Source of the DNA: CATOSD01 sp965203135
GTDB lineage: Bacteria; Chloroflexota; Dehalococcoidia; Lucifugimonadales; CATOSD01
NCBI GenBank assembly: GCA_965203135.1
Contig: CBDBBO010000001.1
Span: forward strand, 992,001 to 1,056,000
Reading direction: 5' to 3'
Length of the DNA stretch: 64,000 bases
In this document: positions 23,156 through 32,081 of the stretch, one piece after another
Position numbering within the stretch: the first letter of the stretch is position 1
Layout: every line of letters begins with the position of its first letter
The notes under the pieces: generated by a model
Seen by the model: the letters and a program-made list of their open reading frames with translations, nothing else
What the model was told of the DNA's origin: nothing
Databases searched by the model: none
Program-made: the position numbers and the translations under genes

Positions 23156-26043
23156 AGCGCCTCCGCCAGCACCTCCGCCAGGTGCAGCGCCCGCCGCCCC
23201 GTCCCCTGCTCGATCTGCTGCCGGCACGACACCCCCTCCGCCACCACTCCCACTCCCTCATCGTGCGACCGGATAGCCGGAAACAGCGTCTGCTCCCCGA
23301 TCTGCATCGAAATGTCGTAGTGCTCCTTCTCGAAGCCGAACGACCCCGCCATGCCGCAGCACCCGGACGGTATCTCCGCCGCGTCGCAGCCGGGTAGCGC
23401 GTTCAGCACCCTCATCGCCGCCTGCGTCCCCACCAGCGCCTTCTGGTGGCAGTGGCCGTGCAGCAACACGCGCTCCGGCGGCCTCGAGAACTCCAGCGTC
23501 GCGCCCTCCTCCTCTATGGCGTGCAGCACGAACTCCTCCAGCAGCATCGTGCTCTCGCTCACGCTGCGCGCGTCCTCCGTCCCCAGCAGGTCCACGTAGT
23601 CGTCCCGGAAGCTCAGTATGCAGCTCGGCTCGATCCCCACCAGCTTGGCCCCGCGCCGCACGTGCGGCAGCACCGAGCGCACGTTCGCCGCCGCGCTGCG
23701 CTTGGCCTTGTCCATCATCCCCTTGGAAAGCATCGGCCTGCCGCAGCAGCGCACCCGAGGCACGATCACCTCGTAGCCCAGCGCCTCCAGCACCTTCACG
23801 GCGGCCATCCCCAGGTTGGGATGATTGTAGTTCGTGAACGTGTCCGGATAGAGCACCACCTGGCCCCGCGCCGCATCGGCCCGCAGCCGCTCCGGCCTCG
23901 TCTTGAACCACTGCGTGAACGTCTGCGCCGCGAAATCGGGCAGCGTGCGCCTGCGGTCTATGCCAACGTAGTCGTTCAGCATATTGCGCACGAATCCGAG
24001 CCTCAGCGGCAGGTTCGACAGCGGCGCGAACATCGACCCCAGCGCGCTCCAGCGCGCCACGTCGCCGAAGATCCTGTCCCGCAGCGAGTGTCCGTTCGCC
24101 TCGTGGTACTTGCCCAGGAACTCGTACTTCAGCTTGGCCATGTCCACGTTGGACGGACACTCCGCCTTGCAGCCCTTGCACTCCAGGCACAGCGCCATCA
24201 CCTCGTGCATCCGCTCGCCCGTCATCGCCTCCGCCGGCAGCGCCCCCGACATCGCGGCCCGCAACGCGTTCGCCCTGCCGCGCGTCGAGTGCTCCTCGTC
24301 CCGCGTGACCATGTACGACGGGCACATCGTGCCGCCGAGCACCTTGCGGCACGCGCCCTGCCCGTTGCACATCTCGATCGCGTGGGCGAAGCTGCCCTCC
24401 ACCGAGTAGTGGAACCCCGTCGCCGGCGTCAGCGCCCTGTACGCCGGGCCGATTCGCAGGCTGTCCGTCATGGGCGGCGAGTCCACGACCTTGCCCGGGT
24501 TCATTATGCCCTTGGGGTCGAACGCCGCCTTAACCTGGCGGAATGCGTCGTAGAGCGTGCTGCCGAACATCTTCTCGTTGAAGCCGCTCCGCACCAGCCC
24601 GTCGCCGTGCTCGCCGCTCATCGAGCCGCCGTACTCCAGCACCAGGTCGCTTATCTCCTCCGCGATAGACACCATCCGGTCCACGCCGTCCTGCCGTTTC
24701 AGGTCGATCAGCGGCCGGATGTGCAGGCAGCCCACGCTCGCGTGGCCGTAGTAGCCCGCGGTCGTGCCGTGCTCCTTCACTATCTCGTCGAACCGTCGCA
24801 CGAACTCCGGCAGCACCTCAGGCGCCACCGCCGTGTCCTCCACGAACGGCAGCGGCTTGGCGCTGCCCGGCGTGTTCATCATCAGCCCAAGCCCCGCCTT
24901 GCGCACGTCCCACACCTTCGTCTGCTCCGCCGGCGTCATCAACCGCCGCATGGCGTAGCCCATCCCGCCGCGCCTCATGCGCGCCTCCAGCAGGTCGAGC
25001 TTGGCCGTCACCTCCGGCTCGGTGTCCCCCACGAACTCGACCACCAGTATCGACTCCGGGTCGCCCTCGATGAAGTCCGTCAGCCGCGAGTAGACCAGGT
25101 TGTTGCGCGCCTGCCGCAGGATCATGCTGCCGATGTGCTCCACCGCCGCCGGCTCCAACTCCATCGTGGCGACCGTGGCCTCCATCGATTCGATCAGGTC
25201 GTTGAAGTGAAGCACGCCCAGCGCCCTGACCTTGGGACGCGGCACTATCTTGACCTTCGCCTCCGCTATGGTGACCAGCGTGCCCTCCGACCCGACCGCG
25301 AACCGCGCCATGTTGAACGCGCTCCCCCCGACGAACTCGTCCAGGTTGTAACCCGACACCCTCCGCTGTATCTTGGGATAGCGCGACAGTATCTCGTCGC
25401 GATGCGCCTCGCCGACGGCGAACAGCTTGCGGTAGATGTCGCCCTCCAGCCCCTCGCCGCGCATCTTCGCCTCGAGCTGGGCGCCGTCCAGCGCGCCGAA
25501 GTGCGCACGATCCCCGTTGGACAGGATCACGTCCATCTCCAGCACGTTGTCCACCGTCTTGCCCCACAGCGGAGAGTGCGCGCCGCAGGAGTTGTTGCCC
25601 AGCGCGCCGCCCACGTTGCCGCGGCTGCTGGTGCTCGGGTCGGGCGTGAACAGCATGTTATAGGGCGTGAGGTGGTGGTTCAGCTCGTCCAGGATGATGC
25701 CCGGCTGCGTCCGTGCCCAGCCCTCCTCCGCGTTCACCTCCACCACGTTCCGCATGTACTTGGAGAAGTCCATGATCACGGACTGCCCCACCGTCTGCCC
25801 CGCCAGGCTCGTGCCTCCGCCCCTCGGCAGCACCGACACGCCATGACGGTTGGCGGCCTCCACCACCGCGATCACGTCCTCCGCGTTGCGGGGCAGCACC
25901 ACGCCCACCGGCTCTATCTGGTAGATGCTCGCGTCCGTGGCGTACAGCAGGCGCGTCATCTTGTCGAAGCGCACCTCGCCGTCGACCACGCGCCGCAGCT
26001 CCTCTGCCAGCGCCTGCGTATCGGAATCAATCTGAGCAACCAT
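23152..26043 (-). CDS. Fused FAD-linked dehydrogenase / Fe-S / CCG-domain oxidoreductase (GlcD-GlcF type)
   Basis: A 963-residue enzyme joining the parts of a 2-hydroxyacid dehydrogenase. Residues about 35-220 form the PCMH FAD domain (VLPRGGGTSLAGQTVG, NVGGALGNNSCGAHS). About 230-530 is the FAD-oxidase C domain, ending AFDPKGIMNPGKVV. About 560-650 carries two Fe-S clusters (CNGQGACRKVLGGTMCPS and CLECKGCKAECPSN). The C-terminal third has two CCG domains (VRCCGRPMLSKG and SGCCGMAGSFGF). It resembles YdiJ-like D-2-hydroxyglutarate or D-lactate dehydrogenases that pass electrons to quinone. The substrate is unassigned. All expected Cys are present. Confidence 0.92.
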   Translation of the reverse strand: MVAQIDSDTQALAEELRRVVDGEVRFDKMTRLLYATDASIYQIEPVGVVLPRNAEDVIAVVEAANRHGVSVLPRGGGTSLAGQTVGQSVIMDFSKYMRNVVEVNAEEGWARTQPGIILDELNHHLTPYNMLFTPDPSTSSRGNVGGALGNNSCGAHSPLWGKTVDNVLEMDVILSNGDRAHFGALDGAQLEAKMRGEGLEGDIYRKLFAVGEAHRDEILSRYPKIQRRVSGYNLDEFVGGSAFNMARFAVGSEGTLVTIAEAKVKIVPRPKVRALGVLHFNDLIESMEATVATMELEPAAVEHIGSMILRQARNNLVYSRLTDFIEGDPESILVVEFVGDTEPEVTAKLDLLEARMRRGGMGYAMRRLMTPAEQTKVWDVRKAGLGLMMNTPGSAKPLPFVEDTAVAPEVLPEFVRRFDEIVKEHGTTAGYYGHASVGCLHIRPLIDLKRQDGVDRMVSIAEEISDLVLEYGGSMSGEHGDGLVRSGFNEKMFGSTLYDAFRQVKAAFDPKGIMNPGKVVDSPPMTDSLRIGPAYRALTPATGFHYSVEGSFAHAIEMCNGQGACRKVLGGTMCPSYMVTRDEEHSTRGRANALRAAMSGALPAEAMTGERMHEVMALCLECKGCKAECPSNVDMAKLKYEFLGKYHEANGHSLRDRIFGDVARWSALGSMFAPLSNLPLRLGFVRNMLNDYVGIDRRRTLPDFAAQTFTQWFKTRPERLRADAARGQVVLYPDTFTNYNHPNLGMAAVKVLEALGYEVIVPRVRCCGRPMLSKGMMDKAKRSAAANVRSVLPHVRRGAKLVGIEPSCILSFRDDYVDLLGTEDARSVSESTMLLEEFVLHAIEEEGATLEFSRPPERVLLHGHCHQKALVGTQAAMRVLNALPGCDAAEIPSGCCGMAGSFGFEKEHYDISMQIGEQTLFPAIRSHDEGVGVVAEGVSCRQQIEQGTGRRALHLAEVLAEAL

Positions 26044-26070
26044 GGCACAACCTTTGCGTCCAGACTAAGG

Positions 26071-26111
26071 TGTCCCTTCCCCCTCGCAGGGGGAAGGCTA
26101 GGATGGGGGTG
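26071..26111 (+). repeat. Repeat A
   Basis: Standard copy (CCCTTCCCCCTCGCAGGGGG, then GAAGGCTAGGATGGGGGTG), upstream of the FAD/Fe-S dehydrogenase start. Confidence 0.8.
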
Positions 26112-26205
26112 GGGGCCTGCGGGCCATCTGTCCGCAACTTACCAGATACGCCATACCATGACAATTGGATTGCGGACGCGCAGTTCTCGCTGTAGCCCGC
26201 CGCCA

Positions 26206-26246
26206 AGTCCCTTCCCCCTCGCAGGGGGAAGGTTAGGATGGGGGTG
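26206..26246 (+). repeat. Repeat A
   Basis: A second standard copy 95 bases from the previous one, in the same orientation, between two minus-strand genes. Confidence 0.8.
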
Positions 26247-26258
26247 CCGCCCCCACCG

Positions 26259-27419
26259 TCACAGCACCACCGCCCGTCGCCGCAGCGGCTGCCCCCTCCG
26301 ATACGTCGCCACCCGCCACACCCACTCCATCGGCCCGTACACGAACCGGCCCAGCCAGACCTGCGACCACCACAGTTGCAGACCCCACACCGCGAACACG
26401 AACAACAGCACCGCGCTCCGGTTCACGTAATCAGCGTCGCCAAGCAGCGTCGTCAGCACCAGCACGCCCAGCGCCGTCTGCGCCAGGTAGTTCGTCAGCG
26501 CCATCCTGCCCACGTTGCGAAGCCACCGCTTCAGCCGGCTGTCCGCCCGGTTGCTCCACAGGATGATGATGCTCATGTACGCCAACGAGGCCGGAATCGT
26601 GCCCAGCGTGTTCGGAATCTGGCCCACGAACGCGATCTCGCGGGAGTAGTCGCTCGCCGCCGTCACCACCACTCCCACGACGGCGAGCGGCAGTCCGATT
26701 CCAAGGCCGATCATAGCCGTAAGCCGGTACGTCCTCGGCGACAGGCCGCCGTTCATGAACCCCGCGCGATAAAGGCCCGCGCCGACGAGGATCAGCCCCA
26801 GGGCGCGCAGGAAGTAGCCCAGCAGCACCGGCACGCCGATGGTCTCCTCGGTCGCGAACTCGCCCGGCGTCCACAGCCCCGCGAGCGACACGTCGGTGGT
26901 GTTGGCCATGTACTGCGCGATCAGCGCGCACCCGACGGACAGCGCGAACGCCACCACCCCGACGGCGACGAGCGCCCGGTTCGGCAGCTTTCGCATCGCC
27001 ACCAGGAACACGGACGCCACCGCGTACGCGACCAACACGTCACCTGCCCAGACAAGCGTGTGCACGATGCCGATGAGCAGCAGCAGCGCGTTGCGCCACA
27101 GGTTCAGCATCACCGCGCGCCTGCCCCTTGCGCTGGCGCGGTCGATGAACAGGATCATCCCCGCGCCGAACAGCAGCGAGAACAGCCCCATGAACTTCTG
27201 GTCGACCAACACCTCGCCCGCGATTCCGACGGCCCAGTCCAGCCACGTCTCCGAGCCGCCCGCCGACAGGTTCAGATACGGCGCGGTCCCGAACCTGAAC
27301 GACACCGCGTTCATCAGCAGAATGCCCAGCACCGCCACTCCACGTATCAGGTCGAGGCTGACAATCCGCTCCGACTCCCCCACCGGCCCCGATTCGGTTA
27401 CCCGCGTCTGTTCCGCCAC
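26259..27419 (-). CDS. DUF418 family integral membrane protein
   Basis: A 386-residue multi-pass membrane protein. It opens with RIVSLDLIRGVAVLGILLMN, the DUF418/heparan-acetyltransferase-like first helix, and has KFMGLFSLLFGAGMILFIDR. The C-terminal DUF418 block is visible as GRMALTNYLAQTALGVLVL and GPMEWVWRVATY. About ten hydrophobic segments are evident. The family is widespread but its transport or acyltransfer role is unproven. Start GTG 27419 follows CAGGAG; an 18-codon extension upstream is possible. The end of the gene abuts a repeat A copy. Confidence 0.88.
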   Translation of the reverse strand: MAEQTRVTESGPVGESERIVSLDLIRGVAVLGILLMNAVSFRFGTAPYLNLSAGGSETWLDWAVGIAGEVLVDQKFMGLFSLLFGAGMILFIDRASARGRRAVMLNLWRNALLLLIGIVHTLVWAGDVLVAYAVASVFLVAMRKLPNRALVAVGVVAFALSVGCALIAQYMANTTDVSLAGLWTPGEFATEETIGVPVLLGYFLRALGLILVGAGLYRAGFMNGGLSPRTYRLTAMIGLGIGLPLAVVGVVVTAASDYSREIAFVGQIPNTLGTIPASLAYMSIIILWSNRADSRLKRWLRNVGRMALTNYLAQTALGVLVLTTLLGDADYVNRSAVLLFVFAVWGLQLWWSQVWLGRFVYGPMEWVWRVATYRRGQPLRRRAVVL

Positions 27420-27554
27420 TGGGATGCACTCCTGGCCTAAGATACCTCGCCGACGAAGAAACCGCTTGCGCAATGCGCCGAGTCCCCCAACCGACGACCC
27501 GCCCCATAAGCACAGGCACGAGCGCCTCGTCCCGTGCCACTCCTAGCTCCAGAC

Positions 27555-27601
27555 CCCCGTCATTCCGAGCGCAGCGCAGCGGAGCCGAGGAATCTAAAGC
27601 C
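27555..27601. repeat. Dispersed CATTCCGAGCGCAGCG-type repeat
   Basis: GTCATTCCGAGCGCAGCGCA followed by GCGGAGCCGAGGAATCTAAAG resembles a short palindromic repeat common in environmental genomes. Only one copy is in this window. Confidence 0.5.
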
Positions 27602-27616
27602 CCCGCCTGCCCCACG

Positions 27617-28558
27617 CTAGAACCCCCGGAACCACTCAGCGTCCACCGTCACATCCTCGACGACCCTCTCAGTAACCGTGACCCCCAAGCGAAGCTCCTT
27701 CACCTTTTCGGCGAGCCTGACTCCATCGACCAGATCAATGGGAGGCGCGCCGGCTCTCGTCGCCTCCCGTATGGCGTCGGTGGTGAAGCGGCCGGTGGTG
27801 ATAATCAAACCTCTGTCACCCCGTCCCTGCATGGCACCCCTGAAGTCTCTGACCGCGCCCGACGTTACATTGCCGGAGTATTTCTTGCATTGGAAGTAGA
27901 CCGGAAACCCAATCATCCCCCCGGCCAACTTGATCACTCCCTGACCGTCTATGCCACCATCTCCCGATCTGCCCGTGACGGCAACGCTCTCAAATCCGGA
28001 TTCCCGGAGTAGTCTTCCGCAAAACCGCTCGAAGGCGCCAGGATCCATCTCGGTCAACACCCTCAGAAGTTCTTCCTGCCATTCGTCGTCATCTGTCTCA
28101 TTATCAATGGCCGCCGGTTCATCAGTTTGCTCTTCTTGAGTGCTCTGATTTCGCTGGGGCGACATCTGTTGCACTCGTTTGGCAAGTTCCCGCCCGTCTA
28201 TCTCACTTTCCCCACGCCCCTTCTGCGTGAGAGACCAGACTCCAAGCTGGGAATTGTTAATCAGGCCGTCTTTCTTGAGGTAGGTCTTTGCCCATCCAAT
28301 TCGATAGCCCACAGCCGTTTGAGGACCGCCCTGGTGAAGCAGTTCCGTTACTACTGGAGGAAGTTCCATTTCATCAATCACGGCCTGAAGGAGTTCGGAG
28401 TTGGTTGCGCTTTCACCACGTTTTCGCAAGCAGTCTAAGACTGGATTCATGAATTCGATGTAAGTCGGTACCCTGGGTTCGGCATTGTGGTCTACCAAGA
28501 TCGCCCTCCAACCTGTTGATGGGCCAACACGCGGCTTCATGGTGCCCCGCGTTGTCAT
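27617..28558 (-). CDS. mrr: Mrr-family restriction endonuclease (type IV-like)
   Basis: A 313-residue modification-dependent restriction enzyme. Residues about 30-130 hold an Mrr N-terminal winged-helix domain (PTYIEFMNPVLDCLRKRGE, VGYRIGWAKTYLKKDGLI). An acidic linker follows. The Mrr catalytic domain has FERFCGRLLRESGFE, GRSGDGGIDGQG and VYFQCKKYSGNV, giving the D-(Q/E)-x-K nuclease core. It probably cleaves foreign methylated DNA. No methyltransferase is next to it, as expected for type IV. The start is uncertain: ATG 28558, ATG 28540 and TTG 28567 are all in frame. It follows the Fic gene by about 70 bases on the same strand and may share its transcript. Confidence 0.9.
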   Translation of the reverse strand: MTTRGTMKPRVGPSTGWRAILVDHNAEPRVPTYIEFMNPVLDCLRKRGESATNSELLQAVIDEMELPPVVTELLHQGGPQTAVGYRIGWAKTYLKKDGLINNSQLGVWSLTQKGRGESEIDGRELAKRVQQMSPQRNQSTQEEQTDEPAAIDNETDDDEWQEELLRVLTEMDPGAFERFCGRLLRESGFESVAVTGRSGDGGIDGQGVIKLAGGMIGFPVYFQCKKYSGNVTSGAVRDFRGAMQGRGDRGLIITTGRFTTDAIREATRAGAPPIDLVDGVRLAEKVKELRLGVTVTERVVEDVTVDAEWFRGF

Positions 28559-28625
28559 GCCACGCAAATCCTAACAAGCGACAATCCGCCCCGCAACAGC
28601 AAACCGCCCACATCGCCCCCCTCCC

Positions 28626-29774
28626 CTAACTCACGAACGCATCCAGGATCCCCTTCCTCGCCGCAACACCCTCCCGCGTCCTCGTTATCAGGCCCATCTC
28701 GCTCAGCGCGTTCAGGTCGCGAGTGATCGTCTTGTCCGTCTTCCCCGCATAGGCCGCGGCCAGCCTCGGCGTGAGCAGACGGAGGTCGCGCCGCGGCGCC
28801 AGTTCGTCGCGCTCCGACAGATCCAGTACCAGGTGCCTGCGCCTCACATCTGTTGGGCTTGAGCGGTCTCGGAACCTCATGTGAACGTAGTTGGTCCACA
28901 TGTCCTCTCGCATCTGCCGCTTTATCGCGTCGACCTGCTCCGTCAGGCCGTCCACGAACCCCTGCAGGGCGTACACCAGAAACTCCATCACCCCGTTGGG
29001 CGCCCTGCTGGATGCGTCCAGCCTGCGATAGTACTCCCTACGCGTATCGTTGTAGTGGTTGCTCAGCAGGTGCGTGGCGGGATTCGGCACGCCCGCGCCA
29101 AGCAGTATCTGGTATTCCACGAGACGGGCCACCCTGCCGTTGCCGTCGCCGAAAGGGTGAATCCATGCAAGGTACAGATGAGCCACCAGCGCCTTCACGA
29201 CGGGAAGCGCCAGCTTTGAGTGTCCCAGTTGGAGGTCCATGCCCTCGAGCCAATCGCACAGGCGGCCCAGCAGATACTCGCAATGCCTTGCGGGAGCACC
29301 TCTGTAGCGCGCGACCCCGACTTCGTGCGTGCGCACCTCGCCCGCCACGACGCCCTCGTCCAGCTCAAGCCCATCCAGCACCACGGCGTTGAGATACTTG
29401 ACCCTCTCCGCATCCAGCGTCGGAAGTGTATCGACGTCGAGCATCTCGTTGAATCCGCGCAGAATGTTCTTAACCTCTATACCGAGGTACTCCTTGGATG
29501 GCGGCAACCGGAGCTCGCCTCGCGCCAGCAAGGCGACCTGCTCCTGTGTCAAAGTGTTGCCCTCTATGGCCGTCGTTGCCTGTGCGCCCTTCTCCAGCGA
29601 GACGAGATTCAACTCCTCGGCGGTCTCAGGCATGAGCGGGATGCCGGAGATGACCTCACACTTCGAACAGGCGTCTCCTAACAGGGTCCAGAACCTCGTC
29701 GGGGCCTTGGTGAGGTCCAGCTCGAAGGTTATCCACGGGTGAGTCTCCAAATAGGACACAATGCCCCTCGTCAC
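28626..29774 (-). CDS. Fic family AMP-transferase-like protein (class II, self-inhibited)
   Basis: A 382-residue Fic protein. The catalytic loop HPFGDGNGR is at 206-214 with the His intact. An N-terminal inhibitory helix motif TAIEGN (about 68-73), matching (S/T)xxxE(G/N), marks a class II enzyme whose own Glu blocks ATP binding. A winged-helix domain forms the C-terminus (TPRLAAAYAGKTDKTITRDL). Such proteins adenylylate or otherwise modify target proteins, sometimes as toxins. Start is GTG 29774 with a weak TTAGGG. Next to mrr, it may form part of a small defence or stress unit. Confidence 0.93.
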   Translation of the reverse strand: MTRGIVSYLETHPWITFELDLTKAPTRFWTLLGDACSKCEVISGIPLMPETAEELNLVSLEKGAQATTAIEGNTLTQEQVALLARGELRLPPSKEYLGIEVKNILRGFNEMLDVDTLPTLDAERVKYLNAVVLDGLELDEGVVAGEVRTHEVGVARYRGAPARHCEYLLGRLCDWLEGMDLQLGHSKLALPVVKALVAHLYLAWIHPFGDGNGRVARLVEYQILLGAGVPNPATHLLSNHYNDTRREYYRRLDASSRAPNGVMEFLVYALQGFVDGLTEQVDAIKRQMREDMWTNYVHMRFRDRSSPTDVRRRHLVLDLSERDELAPRRDLRLLTPRLAAAYAGKTDKTITRDLNALSEMGLITRTREGVAARKGILDAFVS

Positions 29775-29868
29775 AGAATACGCCCTAACCGCGGCGTCTC
29801 TTCATTTTACAGCCCGTTTTGTCCCTTGCAAATGTCCGCTACCGACCGGAAGCGGACGCGCCCAATCA

Positions 29869-29898
29869 TTGACAGCGCGCGCCCACGCTGGCTATGAT
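29869..29898 (+). promoter_or_regulatory. Strong candidate promoter for the DHDPS-family gene
   Basis: TTGACA, an 18-base spacer and TATGAT, 106 bases before the ATG. It lies between the divergent Fic and aldolase genes. Confidence 0.55.
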
Positions 29899-30004
29899 GA
29901 AACGTGCGCGGCGCGCCCCCGCGACACCGCCGGGCGCGCCCGACGAGACGCCCCAAAACCGGGCGCGAACACGAACCACGACAACCAGGCCGGGAGGCGC
30001 ACAC

Positions 30005-30967
30005 ATGGCCGAATACACCAAGGACGAGGCCCTCGACTGGGCGCGCGAAAACCTCCGCGGACAGTGGACCACCCTCATGACGCCCTTCACCCCGGACGAC
30101 GAGCTGGACGAGGACGGCCTGCGCGCCAACATCCGCCACATCCGCGAGCTCGGCACCCAGGGCGGCGGCTGCACCTGGGGCATGGGCGAGTTCTGGAGCC
30201 TGACTCGCGAGGAGCGCCAGCGCGTCTACGACGTCGTTGCCGACGAGGCCGGCGGCGACTGGCCCATCGGCGCCCACGTCACCCACACCTCCTACAAGAG
30301 TATGCTCGCCCTCGCCGACCACGCCGAGCAGGTCGGCTTCGACCTGCTCATCGCCGCCGCGCCATACATGGTGACCAAGACCGAGGATCAGGTCGTCGAC
30401 TACATCAAGCTGCTCGCCGACCACACCCCGCTCGCCATCATGTTCTACAACTCCCCTCAGTTCGGCATCGTGATGAGCGCCGAGGGACTGGACCGCATCT
30501 GCCAACTGCCCAACGTGGTGGGCGTCAAGGAGGCCAGCTTCAACCAGGAGCTCTCCATAGAGACCCACATCCGCATCGGCCGCGACGCCATCATCAGCAC
30601 CCCAGACGAGTGGATACTCCGCAAGGGCAAGGAGCTCGGCTTCGAACAGCAGGTCATGTTCGCCAACACCTCCGACTGGCGCTTCGACCGCCCCGGACGC
30701 AACTACTACGTCCAGTTCATCGACCGCGCCATGCGCGGCGACCTGGACCTCGACTTCTACGACGAGCACATCGCGCCCGTCAAGCAGATTTCCGACAAGT
30801 GGTGGGGCCGCACCGTCCAGAAGTTCGGCGGCGCCCTGCCCGTCCCACTGTGCAAGTACTGGGGCGAGCTGATGGGCATGGCCGGCGGACACGTCCGAGC
30901 GCCCCACGGCAACCTCACCGACGAGGAGAAAGAAGAACTCAAGGGCGACCTCGAAGGCTTCATCTAA
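30005..30967 (+). CDS. Dihydrodipicolinate synthase-family aldolase
   Basis: A 320-residue TIM-barrel class I aldolase of the DapA/N-acetylneuraminate-lyase family. It has TLMTPFTPDDELDEDGLRAN, the loop GCTWGMGEFWSLTREER in place of the usual GTTGE, the tyrosine in LAIMFYNSP, and the Schiff-base lysine in NVVGVKEAS. The altered substrate loop argues against true DapA, so another 2-keto acid aldolase or lyase is likely. GGGAGG precedes ATG 30005, and the frame open to 29894 is not needed. The MfnB-like gene follows after a repeat A/B copy. Confidence 0.87.
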   Translation: MAEYTKDEALDWARENLRGQWTTLMTPFTPDDELDEDGLRANIRHIRELGTQGGGCTWGMGEFWSLTREERQRVYDVVADEAGGDWPIGAHVTHTSYKSMLALADHAEQVGFDLLIAAAPYMVTKTEDQVVDYIKLLADHTPLAIMFYNSPQFGIVMSAEGLDRICQLPNVVGVKEASFNQELSIETHIRIGRDAIISTPDEWILRKGKELGFEQQVMFANTSDWRFDRPGRNYYVQFIDRAMRGDLDLDFYDEHIAPVKQISDKWWGRTVQKFGGALPVPLCKYWGELMGMAGGHVRAPHGNLTDEEKEELKGDLEGFI

Positions 30968-30968
30968 G

Positions 30969-31050
30969 AGCCTGTCCGATAAGTCCCTTCCCCCTCGCAG
31001 GGGGAAGAGCCTGCCCTGAGCTTGCCGAACGGGTCAGGATGGGGGTGACG
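30969..31050 (+). repeat. Repeat A with outer arm and nested repeat B
   Basis: Arm CCTGTCCGATAAG, core CCCTTCCCCCTCGCAGGGGG, repeat B inserted after GAAG, tail GTCAGGATGGGGGTG. It lies between the aldolase and the MfnB-like gene. Confidence 0.85.
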
Positions 31051-31069
31051 CCCTCCATGGGAGAAACAG

Positions 31070-32068
31070 ATGATACTGATGGTTAGCGTCCAGAACCTTC
31101 CCGAGGCCCTCCAGGCCGTCAAGGGCGGAGCGGACATCGTAGACGTGAAGAACCTCCAGGAGGCCCTGGTAGGCTCGGCCCACCCGCACGTGGTCAAGCA
31201 GGTCCGGGACGCCGTGCCCATGGCCAACCACGCCAGCGTCACCCTCGGCGTCGTCCCCAACCAGGTCGGCACCGTCGCCATGGCCGTCTACACCGCAGGC
31301 GTCCTCGACGCCACCTCCGTCAAGGTCGGCTTCATGAACACCGAGTACGACGCCGCCGTGGAAACCCTGCTCGCCTCCCGCGAGGCGCTCGAAGGCTTCG
31401 ACACCAAGCTCATCGGCTCCCTGTTCGCCGACAACCCCCTCTACGACGGCCTCGACGCCCACCACATGCCCCAGCTAGCCGAAGACGGCAAATGCGACGG
31501 CTGGCTCATCGACACCCTCACCAAGGACGGCCGCAACCTGTTCGACTTCATCGCCGAGCCCGAGCTGCGCGCCATGGTGTTCGAAAGCAAGCAGCAGGGC
31601 ATGAGCACCGCCCTCTCTGGCCACCTGCGCCTCGACGACCTCGACGAGCTCTCCCGCATCAACCCCGACATCGTCGGCGTCCGCGGCGCCGTCTGCGCCA
31701 AGGGCGAGCGCACCTCCGGCGTCTACTGGGAAGCCGTCGCCGAGTTCAAGCGCCAGCTCGACCTCCGCCAGACCGGCGAGATCGACGTGTTCTCCGCCGT
31801 CCCGGCAGCCGCTTCCAACGGCGACGGCGCGAACGGCGTCTCCGAGAACGGCTGGGTGATCATCGACGGCACCGGCAAGACCTGCGCCGGCATCATCGCC
31901 GCCCTCTCCGAGCACATGGCCCGCGACGGCAGTTCGTTCGTCGAAGTCATAATCCCCGGCGTCCTCAACACGTTCGACGTCATCGAGTGGGCCGAGAACG
32001 AAAAGCACAGCATCATCACCCAGCGCAAGGACCCCAGCGGCGCGATGAGGATGCTCATCCAGCCGTAG
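31070..32068 (+). CDS. MfnB-like (5-formylfuran-3-yl)methyl phosphate synthase fused to a TusA-like domain
   Basis: A 332-residue protein. Residues 1-235 match the DUF556/MfnB family, which condenses two glyceraldehyde-3-phosphate molecules into the furan precursor of methanofuran. Visible signatures are GGADIVDVKN, the lysine region IDTLTKDGRNLFDF, GHLRLDDLDELSRINPDIVG and RGAVCAKGER. A short Ala/Asn/Gly linker leads to residues about 255-332, which resemble a TusA-like sulfur-carrier domain (VIIDGTGKTCAGIIAAL). Its Cys is kept but the usual CPxP is CAGI. GGGAG lies six bases before ATG. The fusion suggests a modified or new furan-type cofactor; no other methanofuran gene is in view. Confidence 0.85.
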   Translation: MILMVSVQNLPEALQAVKGGADIVDVKNLQEALVGSAHPHVVKQVRDAVPMANHASVTLGVVPNQVGTVAMAVYTAGVLDATSVKVGFMNTEYDAAVETLLASREALEGFDTKLIGSLFADNPLYDGLDAHHMPQLAEDGKCDGWLIDTLTKDGRNLFDFIAEPELRAMVFESKQQGMSTALSGHLRLDDLDELSRINPDIVGVRGAVCAKGERTSGVYWEAVAEFKRQLDLRQTGEIDVFSAVPAAASNGDGANGVSENGWVIIDGTGKTCAGIIAALSEHMARDGSSFVEVIIPGVLNTFDVIEWAENEKHSIITQRKDPSGAMRMLIQP

Positions 32069-32081
32069 CATGGAGTATTGA

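Noticed and set aside
23446..26430. A 994-codon open frame on the plus strand opposite the FAD/Fe-S dehydrogenase
   Set aside because: It is the antisense shadow of a high-GC gene. Its translation is Arg/His/Pro-rich with no domain signature, while the minus-strand protein has full FAD, Fe-S and CCG motifs.
31070..32068. Reading the aldolase (30005) and the MfnB-like gene as one pathway operon
   Set aside because: An 80-bp repeat A/B composite with hairpin potential separates them, and no known pathway links a DHDPS-type lyase with MfnB.
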